Positions 1-5,445 of a stretch of 5,445 nucleotides of DNA are shown in pieces. The DNA comes from Candidatus Absconditabacterales bacterium (GTDB lineage: Bacteria; Patescibacteriota; Gracilibacteria; Absconditabacterales; Absconditicoccaceae). The stretch lies in the NCBI GenBank assembly GCA_023228925.1, contig JALOAF010000040.1, positions 1 to 5,445 on the forward strand, in the 5' to 3' direction. The translations under genes and the position numbers were made by a program. Below the pieces are notes generated by a model that searched no databases, was not told the DNA's origin, and saw only the letters and a list, made by a program, of their open reading frames with translations. Each line of letters begins with the position of its first letter. Position 1 is the stretch's first letter.

Positions 1-10
1 AATAGTTTTT

Positions 11-32
11 TATTCCGGCAAAACCTTGATTA
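11..32 (-). repeat. Degenerate inverted copy of the 23-bp unit
   Basis: Read on the minus strand this segment ends in GCCGGAATA, the same 3' end as the unit at 102-124. An ungapped comparison over 22 bp gives 14 matches. It therefore looks like one more unit facing the other way, just inside the direct-repeat array. The outer half of the unit is poorly kept, so it could also be a chance or decayed match. Confidence 0.45.
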
Positions 33-124
33 GTGGCAGGTTTGAACCGGAATGGGTGGCAACTTTACGCCGGAACAGGTGGCAGGTTTAGTCCGGAATT
101 ACTGGCAGGTTTGAGCCGGAATAC
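33..124 (+). repeat. Four tandem 23-bp direct repeats, probable transposase-binding sites
   Basis: Units begin at 33, 56, 79 and 102, each exactly 23 bp long. All four share TGGCA at unit positions 2-6, TTT at 9-11 and CCGGAA at 15-20; the bases between vary. The period is close to two helical turns, so the conserved cores lie on roughly the same face of the helix, which suits repeated binding of one protein. The variation between units suggests an old functional array, not a recent slippage expansion. Confidence 0.8.
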
Positions 125-127
125 GCA

Positions 128-281
128 TAAAGCAAAACGATTAAAGAATTATAATACAAATAATGTAGTATTGTTGATTGAGAAAGATTTTAACTTTATA
201 GTTCGCAATGAATGGAATTCAAAAAATTGGAGTATTCCAAATTGCAAAATACTTCAAGATAACAATAGTAATTGGTGGTAA
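128..281 (+). pseudogene. Possible 3' remnant of an IS-interrupted gene
   Basis: Immediately after the presumed IS boundary, one frame stays open for about 50 codons and ends with TAA at 279-281. The only upstream start in that frame is a GTG inside the repeat array, so a normal gene start is missing. The residues (for example NVVLLIEKDFNFIVRNEWNS and a C-terminal NSNWW) look more like protein than random translation of AT-rich DNA, but I do not recognise a family. It could be the tail of a gene whose 5' part lies beyond the insertion sequence, or simply a chance open frame. No function is assigned. Confidence 0.3.
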
Positions 282-690
282 ATGTCTTGTGTTTTAAAAT
301 TGTTTCAATCTGGCAATTTTTCGCTTCAGTTGAGTTGTGAATTCAGGTTAGATAAATATTGTGTATTTGGAAATGTAAAACAATTTTTATGAACTATTGT
401 TTTTCTCTATTAATCTTGTTAGTCTCGTTATTTATAAAAAATCCCCTTGCAATTATAAATTTAATTGTCTAAACTGCACTATTATATAGATTTGTTTTTA
501 TTCAGTTTGGAGAGTATATTATTTAGAGAAAATTGATTAGGATACTTTTTTTAATAATGGGCAAAATTAGAGCATAAATTTTGTATTTATAAAAGAGTTA
601 TGAGATAAAAATTTTTATGCTTTTTTAGAAGCTCAGCGTTCGTGCCGATCTTAAGTGAATTTTTTTTAATAAAACATATGAAGGCTGAAA
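282..690. other. AT-rich intergenic region upstream of the RloC-like gene
   Basis: About 410 bp with no credible coding frame on either strand; stops are frequent throughout. It contains a weak promoter candidate (465-494), the palindromic AAAAATTTTT inside 601-619, and a locally GC-richer patch at about 629-655 that stands out from its surroundings. I see no RNA gene, riboswitch or CRISPR repeat. The length suggests room for regulation of the downstream toxin-like gene, or decayed sequence left by the neighbouring insertion. Confidence 0.55.
465..494 (+). promoter_or_regulatory. Weak candidate Bacteroidota-type promoter
   Basis: TAGATTTG at 487-494 matches the Bacteroidota -7 consensus TAnnTTTG exactly. 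A TTG at 465-467 lies 19 bp upstream, in the place of the -33 element (consensus TTTG). If used, it would give a 5' untranslated region of close to 190 nt before the ATG at 691. In such AT-rich DNA the match may be chance, and it only applies if the host is a member of this phylum. Confidence 0.25.
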
Positions 691-701
691 ATGATATGTA
701 A
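678..701 (+). other. Seven-codon micro-ORF overlapping the RloC-like start
   Basis: An ATG at 678 opens a frame encoding MKAENDM, with TAA at 699-701, in a different frame from the ATG at 691. Ribosomes translating it would end 8 to 10 nt inside the main gene. It could allow translational coupling or dampen expression of a toxic product. There is no strong ribosome binding site before 678, so it may be accidental. Confidence 0.2.
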
Positions 702-2889
702 AATTGTAATGAATCAAGTAGCATGTTATAAAAATGCTACTACATTAGAAACTGATAAAAAGGTAAACCTTATCTATGGAATTAATGGTTCCGGAAAAAG
801 TACTCTATCAGATTTTTTATACAATAAAAATGATTCACGTTTTACATATTGTAAAATAGAAGGATTGAATAATGAAGAAATACTTGTTTATAATCAACAA
901 TTTATACGGGACTATTTTTATGAGCCTGATAATTTGAAGGGAATATTTACTTTATCAAAAGAGAATAAAGAGGCAGAAAAAAAAGTTAGAATTGCCGAAA
1001 AAGAGATTAACAAGCTTGAAATTGAAAAACAAGAAAAAATTGCAAAAAGAATAAAACTTGAAAGCGACTTAGCTATAAAAAAACAAAACACTGAAAATAA
1101 AACCTGGGAAATAAAAAGTAAATATACTGGTGGTGATCGTGTCCTTGAATATTGTCTTGAAGGTTTGAAGGGACATAAGGATAAACTTTTCACTCATATA
1201 TTATCTATTACCAATCCATCCCAAAAACCGAGTAGAACAACAGACCAGTTAAAAAAAGAAATTGAATTGATACTGGGAAGCAACGCTCGAAAATATGATC
1301 CGCTTCCAAAAATTAATTTTCTATCAAGCGATGTTGAATCAAATGAATTATTTAACAAACAGATAATTGGTAATGAAAATAGTACGGTTGCTGAATTGAT
1401 AAAACAACTTGGGAATTCGGACTGGGTAAAACAAGGGTTGGATTATTTGCCAGAAATTATTTCTAAAAGTGGAGAGAAATGTCCTTTTTGTCAACAGAAT
1501 ACTATTTCACTCGAATTAAGAGGCATGATTAAAAATTTCTTTGATGAGTCATATGAAAATGATATTAAAGAAATAAATAATTTGAAGAAACGATATGAAT
1601 CAGACTTTAATGCAATTATAGATAAAGTAATGTATGAACAAAATCCTTTTATCAATGAAAAAAAGGACAATTTTGAAAATCTATTCAATTCTGTTATAAA
1701 TGGGATTGAAAAAAATATACACCTTATGGGGGAAAAAGTAAAATCACCAAGTCAGATCATCAATCTGTTAGATTCCACATTAGAGATTCAAAAATTTAAC
1801 GATTTTATTGATAAAATTAATAATGCTATTGCGATACAAAATGAGAAAATCGATAACAAAGATACATCATTAAAAAACATTAAAAATGAATTCTGGCAAC
1901 TAATGCGTTGGGATTATGATCAGACAATTAGCACATATAATAATGAAAAAGTCACCTTCGAACAAAAAATTAAAGCAATTAATGATGAAATTTTAAATTT
2001 AGATAAACAGTTATCCACTCAAAAACAAATAGCTATTGAAGAACAAAAGAAAACTATCAATATTGAAGAGGCTATTCAAAATATTAATAATGGTCTTATT
2101 GAGCTTGGAATAGATGGTTTTAAAATTGAAAAATACAAAGATGAACTTTATCAAATAGTGAGAAATGAACAATGCGATGAAACTTTTAAAACATTGAGCG
2201 AAGGTGAGAAAATGATCATTAGTTTTCTCTATTTCTTAGAGTTATGTCGAGGGAAAAAGGATGCATTATCAACAGAAAACAAAAAAATAATTGTAATAGA
2301 TGATCCTATCTCCAGTCTTTCCCATATTTATGTATTTAATATTGGTAGATTAATAAAAAATGAATTTTTTGGGAAAAAAGAAACAAAAGAAGGGAACACT
2401 AATTGGATTTATAAGTATGAACAAGTATTTATATTAACTCATAGTCTGTATTTTTTTTATGAAATCACCGAAACAAAACACAATGATAGAAAAGATACTC
2501 AGAAACTTTTTAGGTTAACTAAAAGTGATGATGGAAGTAGTTTTAATATAATGAAATATGAAGAAATCCAAAATGATTATCAAGCATATTGGTACGTTAT
2601 AAAAAATGATAATCAGCCGCCAGCATTGATTGCAAATTCTATGAGAAATATTATTGAATACTTTTTTAATTTCGTTGAAAAAAAAGATCTTAATAATTTT
2701 TTTTTACAACCTAGCATGCAGGCAAATCGATTTCAAGCTTTTTGCAGATATATTAATCGCGAGTCTCATTCATTAGGACAAAATATTTTTGATTTTAAAG
2801 AGTTCAATTATAATGAATTTAAAGATGCATTTGCGACTTTATTTAAAGAGGCAGGGTATGAAGCTCATTACAACAAAATGATTAAATGA
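691..2889 (+). CDS. rloC: RloC-like anticodon nuclease (ABC/SMC-type ATPase with zinc hook and C-terminal tRNase domain)
   Basis: A 732-residue protein predicted to be a cytoplasmic ATPase-controlled tRNA endonuclease. Visible motifs in order: Walker A GINGSGKST (30-38); charged helical, coiled-coil-like regions (about 85-135 and 280-460) flanking CPFC (C264, C267), which resembles the zinc hook of RloC and Rad50; ABC signature LSEGEK (502-507); Walker B IIVIDDP (533-539) with D-loop SSLS (541-544); switch histidine in LTHS (H584). The C-terminal domain carries R652-x3-E656 and H693, matching the order and near-spacing of the Arg-Glu-His triad reported for PrrC; R686-x6-H693 also fits a HEPN-type RNase motif. 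PrrC itself is much shorter and lacks the hook, so RloC is the better match. In known RloC, ATP and DNA signals control cleavage in the anticodon loop with removal of the wobble nucleotide. The start is fixed by an in-frame TGA at 679-681 and an AGG at 682-684 as a modest ribosome binding site. Another AAA_13 or OLD/Septu-like ATPase is the alternative; the C-terminal triad argues against it. Substrate and activity are inferred. Confidence 0.8.
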   Translation: MICKIVMNQVACYKNATTLETDKKVNLIYGINGSGKSTLSDFLYNKNDSRFTYCKIEGLNNEEILVYNQQFIRDYFYEPDNLKGIFTLSKENKEAEKKVRIAEKEINKLEIEKQEKIAKRIKLESDLAIKKQNTENKTWEIKSKYTGGDRVLEYCLEGLKGHKDKLFTHILSITNPSQKPSRTTDQLKKEIELILGSNARKYDPLPKINFLSSDVESNELFNKQIIGNENSTVAELIKQLGNSDWVKQGLDYLPEIISKSGEKCPFCQQNTISLELRGMIKNFFDESYENDIKEINNLKKRYESDFNAIIDKVMYEQNPFINEKKDNFENLFNSVINGIEKNIHLMGEKVKSPSQIINLLDSTLEIQKFNDFIDKINNAIAIQNEKIDNKDTSLKNIKNEFWQLMRWDYDQTISTYNNEKVTFEQKIKAINDEILNLDKQLSTQKQIAIEEQKKTINIEEAIQNINNGLIELGIDGFKIEKYKDELYQIVRNEQCDETFKTLSEGEKMIISFLYFLELCRGKKDALSTENKKIIVIDDPISSLSHIYVFNIGRLIKNEFFGKKETKEGNTNWIYKYEQVFILTHSLYFFYEITETKHNDRKDTQKLFRLTKSDDGSSFNIMKYEEIQNDYQAYWYVIKNDNQPPALIANSMRNIIEYFFNFVEKKDLNNFFLQPSMQANRFQAFCRYINRESHSLGQNIFDFKEFNYNEFKDAFATLFKEAGYEAHYNKMIK

Positions 2890-3117
2890 AAAAACAACCG
2901 TTTCAGCATGTCCTATGTTTCGTTGAAGGGACATGAGATAATTTTTATGTGAACAGCAATTTATTATTGATTTCTAAGGTAGGACGAAATTTTGAATTAG
3001 CTCAAAGGCTATTTTTATAAAAAATCCGACACACTCTCATTTTTAGATTTCCTGAAAATTTTATTTTCTTTTTATCCGGTTTCTTATGGTTTTGAGTTGT
3101 TTACCAATTTTGTATTT
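2890..3117. other. Convergent intergenic region
   Basis: The 228 bp between the two converging genes has no coding potential that I can support. It holds the hairpin at 2907-2946 and a perfect 12-bp palindrome, TTTTTATAAAAA (3012-3023), which lies about 95 bp past the stop of the minus-strand methyltransferase gene and could help to end transcription from that side. No promoter or RNA gene is evident. Confidence 0.5.
2907..2946 (+). terminator. Hairpin with T-run after the RloC-like gene
   Basis: CATGTCC (2907-2913) pairs perfectly with GGACATG (2929-2935), leaving a loop of about 15 nt. TTTTT follows at 2942-2946, six bases after the stem. The structure begins 17 nt after the stop codon of the upstream gene, in a convergent intergenic region where a terminator is expected. 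The stem is short and the T-run slightly distant, so it would be a weak terminator, or could serve another purpose. Confidence 0.45.
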
Positions 3118-4725
3118 TTATTTACCTCTATTTAGTCTACGTTTAGATAATTTTTTCCAAATTTTGTCAGCTATTTTAATTTCTAAATTGCTAAAACCAA
3201 ATATTTCTTTAAGAATTTTTTGATTAGTAATTGCGAGAATTTCATTTATATCTTTTTTCGCACGAATTCCTTTGTCTATTTCTGGTAATAAATCTGCATT
3301 ATTAGGATGGTAGGGAAGTAGTATTTCTTCTACTTCACTAGGCATAAGTTCTAAAACGCCACCACCATGGCTTCTGCCACAAATTTCAGAAAAAGCAAGA
3401 GACAAAGAATTATAATAGCTTGCTGTCAAGGCTTTGATTTCTGCATTTGAATTAATTGTTACACGGTGCATTGTGTCAGTTGTGTATGCATTTGCTTCGT
3501 TAATAATCAGCTTTGGGAAAAGGTTGTTTCTGCGTATAAATAATGCATCAGAGATTCTTAATGATGGTACAATTTGCCATTCATCACGGATTCTACATTT
3601 ATAACCTTCATTGATTTTTTGTTTTTCTCCCCAGGCAATGTAATTTTTCGCTTTTGTAGATTTGTTTAAGTCAACCATTTTGGGGAATACCAGTAAATGG
3701 GTTCTGGCCTCTTTTTCTTTATTTTTTTGCCAATCTTTTTTTGTAAATATAATACCTGGAACTTGCACGCTTCGACCAACTAAAGGTTTGGCGTAGTTTT
3801 CTAATTCATATTCCTGAACGGTTGAAAGTGGAACTGTGAAGAACGGATTTGAACCAGTTGTTATACCAACTTCAACTTTTGCATATTTTCCAAGCTTTAA
3901 TATCTTTTGACTTTTTTGTATATTCTCCAGAAAATCAATTTCTTTTTGTTCTAGAAAATAGAATGTCCATTTGTTTGATTTAAAATCAATTTTCTTATTA
4001 GGGCTTTTCAATCTGGAAACATCTAACTTGTTCAGTTCGTTGGCATCTCTTAATTCCAAATGTTCAATTAAGTGTGTCTGAGATTTGTTTTTTTCACAAA
4101 GCAGTAGCACTACTTCTTGCTGTATGTCTGGAAAAACCAGTTTCTTGAAAGAAACAATGTTAATTTTATTATAAAAGTGAGCAAGAAATTCACGAAGTGT
4201 TTGAGCGTACGAGACTTGCAGAATCTCTGCGGGTAGTACAAAACCAATTTTTCCTTGATCTTTTAATAATAACGATGAACCAATAACAAAAGAAACCCAT
4301 GCATTGGTCAATTTTGAATATTTTAGATTAGCTTTATTGAAAATTTCAGCAGCAAACTTTTGTTGCTGTTTATCAAAGTATTGATATCTGATATATGGCG
4401 GATTGCCAATAATTAGATCAAATTTTTTTTTTGTGTTAATACAGAAATCATGAAAATCAGAATGTATAACCTGGGTATCAGATAAATTAATATTTCGTGC
4501 TTTGTTTGCTTCAGTAGCATCAAATTCAATAGCAGTAATAGAATTATATTTATAGCATCCTTTTTGAATTTCTTCCAAGAACACTCCATCTCCACAACTT
4601 GGTTCCAGGATATCCATATTTTTATGATTATTAAAAGCCCATTTTAAAATAAAGGCTGCAATAATATTAGGGGTGTAGAATCCACCCCTTAATTTTGTTT
4701 CTGATGTATCTTTAATTAGCTTCAT
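3118..4725 (-). CDS. N6-adenine DNA methyltransferase, TaqI/Eco57I (gamma) type
   Basis: A 535-residue enzyme expected to transfer a methyl group from S-adenosylmethionine to N6 of adenine within a specific DNA site, protecting host DNA from a cognate nuclease. Motif order is that of gamma-class enzymes: motif X GGFYTP (14-19), motif I ILEPSCGDGVFL (39-50) for cofactor binding, an acidic residue in AIEFDA (E67), an aspartate in HSDF (D90), and catalytic motif IV NPPY (108-111). Residues from about 260 to 480 form the target-recognition region, ending in the typical GGGVLEL followed by a proline-containing strand. The length is close to that of M.Eco57I (544 residues). The ATG at 4725 is the only sensible start, since an in-frame TAA lies at 4735-4737. 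The gene overlaps the upstream one by 14 nt, implying co-transcription and translational coupling. All catalytic motifs look intact. The recognition sequence cannot be read from the protein. A solitary regulatory methylase is possible but less likely, given the neighbour. Confidence 0.88.
   Translation of the reverse strand: MKLIKDTSETKLRGGFYTPNIIAAFILKWAFNNHKNMDILEPSCGDGVFLEEIQKGCYKYNSITAIEFDATEANKARNINLSDTQVIHSDFHDFCINTKKKFDLIIGNPPYIRYQYFDKQQQKFAAEIFNKANLKYSKLTNAWVSFVIGSSLLLKDQGKIGFVLPAEILQVSYAQTLREFLAHFYNKINIVSFKKLVFPDIQQEVVLLLCEKNKSQTHLIEHLELRDANELNKLDVSRLKSPNKKIDFKSNKWTFYFLEQKEIDFLENIQKSQKILKLGKYAKVEVGITTGSNPFFTVPLSTVQEYELENYAKPLVGRSVQVPGIIFTKKDWQKNKEKEARTHLLVFPKMVDLNKSTKAKNYIAWGEKQKINEGYKCRIRDEWQIVPSLRISDALFIRRNNLFPKLIINEANAYTTDTMHRVTINSNAEIKALTASYYNSLSLAFSEICGRSHGGGVLELMPSEVEEILLPYHPNNADLLPEIDKGIRAKKDINEILAITNQKILKEIFGFSNLEIKIADKIWKKLSKRRLNRGK
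4712..4725 (-). promoter_or_regulatory. 14-nt gene overlap, probable translational coupling
   Basis: The ATG of the methyltransferase gene (4723-4725) lies inside the last codons of the upstream gene, whose TAA is at 4712-4714. The sequence before the ATG has only a weak purine stretch (AAAGAAC) as a ribosome binding site. Ribosomes ending the upstream gene would therefore probably supply re-initiation, tying the amount of methyltransferase to that of its partner. Confidence 0.5.
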
Positions 4726-5445
4726 ATAGTTCTTTTATTAAAGGAATGAGATAGTCATCATCACCGAGGTTATATAAAATTTTTAGTGTTTCCATTAAAT
4801 GAGTTTTCATAATATCAAACTGTCGTTTAAGTGGAATAAGCTTTCTTTGATTCTCTAAATTATGATCTATTTGGCTTTGTAATTGGATTAATTCTTTTTG
4901 GATATCAGATATTTCATCATGTAACCCTTTTTGGGTTTTATTTTCAAAATCAATTAAACGAATAGGAAGTTTTTTCAAAACCTTCGTTCCTCTGGCAATA
5001 TAGCCTCCCCTGAAAATTTCGCCATGTAGCGCTGAAAACCACTCCAGATATTTTGAATTTAAAAGTGCCTGTATGTAATAAATAGAATATTTAAAATCAT
5101 CTGGTAAAGTAATCATGCAATATCCAGCTGTTCCACCTGATGAAATTAATGTACCATTATAATCAATGGCATATTTGTCACCTTGTGAAAGAACTCCAAC
5201 TATTATCTTTGCAGGTACGTCACATTTATCTAAGCTTTGGTGTCTTCCATATCTATACCATTCGTTTTCTGTTTCAGGAACAGGTTTTATATCTCTTTTT
5301 GGATTACTCAATTTTTCTTTGTAATAATTTAGATAAGCATAAGCCTTAGGATAATCTGATTTTAATTTTTTAATTTCAACAAAATGAATGCCTTTATCTG
5401 TTTTCAAATAAGGATAGATGACAAAAGCATTTGGTGAAAAAGATC
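4712..5445 (-). CDS. C-terminal part of a second Eco57I/TaqI-like restriction-modification protein (5' end outside window)
   Basis: The frame is open to the right edge: the codons before position 5407 read SFSPNAFVIYPY with no stop, so 243 C-terminal residues are visible and the true start lies beyond the window. The TTG at 5405-5407 should not be taken as the start. Features typical of the TaqI-like C-terminal specificity domain (PF12950) are present: VIYPY near the left edge, WYRYGRHQ (visible residues 62-69), a region of the form IYYIQALLNSKYLEWF, then RGGYIARGTKVLKKLPI, followed by a helical, probably coiled-coil segment to the C-terminus. This region reads the DNA target in the family. 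The missing part should hold motifs X, I and NPPY, and perhaps an N-terminal nuclease as in Eco57I. It ends inside the next gene (14-nt overlap). PglX of BREX and a plain second methyltransferase are alternatives that the visible part cannot exclude. Confidence 0.8.
   Translation of the reverse strand, partial: SFSPNAFVIYPYLKTDKGIHFVEIKKLKSDYPKAYAYLNYYKEKLSNPKRDIKPVPETENEWYRYGRHQSLDKCDVPAKIIVGVLSQGDKYAIDYNGTLISSGGTAGYCMITLPDDFKYSIYYIQALLNSKYLEWFSALHGEIFRGGYIARGTKVLKKLPIRLIDFENKTQKGLHDEISDIQKELIQLQSQIDHNLENQRKLIPLKRQFDIMKTHLMETLKILYNLGDDDYLIPLIKELYEAN

Larger units (their letters stand above)
1..127. mobile_element. End region of an IS21-like insertion sequence
   Basis: This stretch contains a regular array of related 23-bp units (33-124) and a degenerate inverted copy at about 11-32. 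Members of the IS21 family are known to carry several repeated sequences at their ends, thought to be transposase-binding sites, and the unit core TGGCAggTTT....CCGGAAT resembles the ends of IS21-type elements seen in Bacteroidota. The outer boundary is placed tentatively after CGCA at 127, because IS21-type elements usually finish in CA and the repeat pattern stops there. No istA or istB coding sequence is visible; it would lie left of the window. The target duplication cannot be judged because only one end is present. The family assignment is from pattern memory, not from a search. Confidence 0.6.

Noticed and set aside
33..124. CRISPR array
   Set aside because: The units are directly contiguous with no spacers and vary internally; the pattern fits an IS terminus.
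33..281. An 82-codon open frame with a GTG start as a complete gene
   Set aside because: Its first 30 codons are translation of the 23-bp repeats and the start lies at the first unit, so the frame is open by accident there. Only the part after 127 may be a gene remnant.
918..1193. Minus-strand frame of 91 codons
   Set aside because: It lies antisense within the RloC-like gene, and its phenylalanine- and serine-rich translation is what antisense of lysine- and glutamate-rich coiled coil yields. No promoter or start signal supports it.
1491..1688. Minus-strand frame of 65 codons
   Set aside because: Antisense shadow of the coiled-coil region of the ATPase gene.
691..2889. Septu PtuA or OLD-type ATPase identity
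   Set aside because: No PtuB-like HNH partner gene follows and no Toprim motifs are seen; the CPFC hook and the C-terminal R-E-H residues fit RloC better.
4413..4595. Second minus-strand frame of 60 codons
   Set aside because: It overlaps the catalytic core of the methyltransferase (motifs I to IV) in another frame, so it is a shadow.
5140..5349. Plus-strand frame of 69 codons
   Set aside because: It is antisense to the well-supported specificity domain of the upstream restriction-modification protein.
5405..5407. TTG as the true start of the right-hand gene
   Set aside because: The frame continues upstream to the edge with family-like residues (VIYPY), so the TTG is an internal leucine codon.

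Overview
This is an AT-rich window of bacterial accessory DNA that reads as a piece of a defence island next to the end of an insertion sequence. The organism is most likely a member of the Bacteroidota. This rests on the low GC content, the style of the IS21-like terminal repeats, and a possible Bacteroidota-type promoter (TAnnTTTG). None of these is decisive, and there is no rRNA or housekeeping gene to fix the taxonomy.

Layout, left to right. (1) Positions 1-127 look like the terminal region of an IS21-like insertion sequence: four direct repeats of exactly 23 bp plus a degenerate inverted copy. The body of the element would lie left of the window. (2) Positions 128-281 hold a short open stretch with no start of its own, possibly the 3' remnant of a gene cut by the IS. 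(3) Positions 282-690 are AT-rich and apparently non-coding, and contain the upstream region of the first complete gene. (4) Positions 691-2889 (+) encode a 732-residue ABC/SMC-like ATPase. It has a Walker A motif, long coiled-coil regions around a CPFC zinc-hook motif, an ABC signature, Walker B, a switch histidine, and a C-terminal R-x3-E...H constellation. Together these fit an RloC-type anticodon nuclease (AAA_13 family). (5) Positions 2890-3117 are a convergent intergenic region with a plausible hairpin terminator. (6) Positions 3118-4725 (-) encode a complete 535-residue N6-adenine DNA methyltransferase of the TaqI/Eco57I (gamma) type. (7) Positions 4712-5445 (-) carry the C-terminal 243 residues of a second, larger Eco57I/TaqI-like protein that overlaps the methyltransferase gene by 14 nt and runs off the right edge.

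How they could work together. The two minus-strand genes look like one operon for a restriction-modification system. A likely arrangement is an Eco57I-like type IIG one: a bifunctional restriction-modification protein (mostly outside the window) followed by a companion methyltransferase. The convergent RloC-like gene would be a second, suicidal line of defence that cleaves tRNA in the anticodon loop when it senses DNA damage or failure of restriction. The family assignments are well supported by motifs. The functional coupling is inference.
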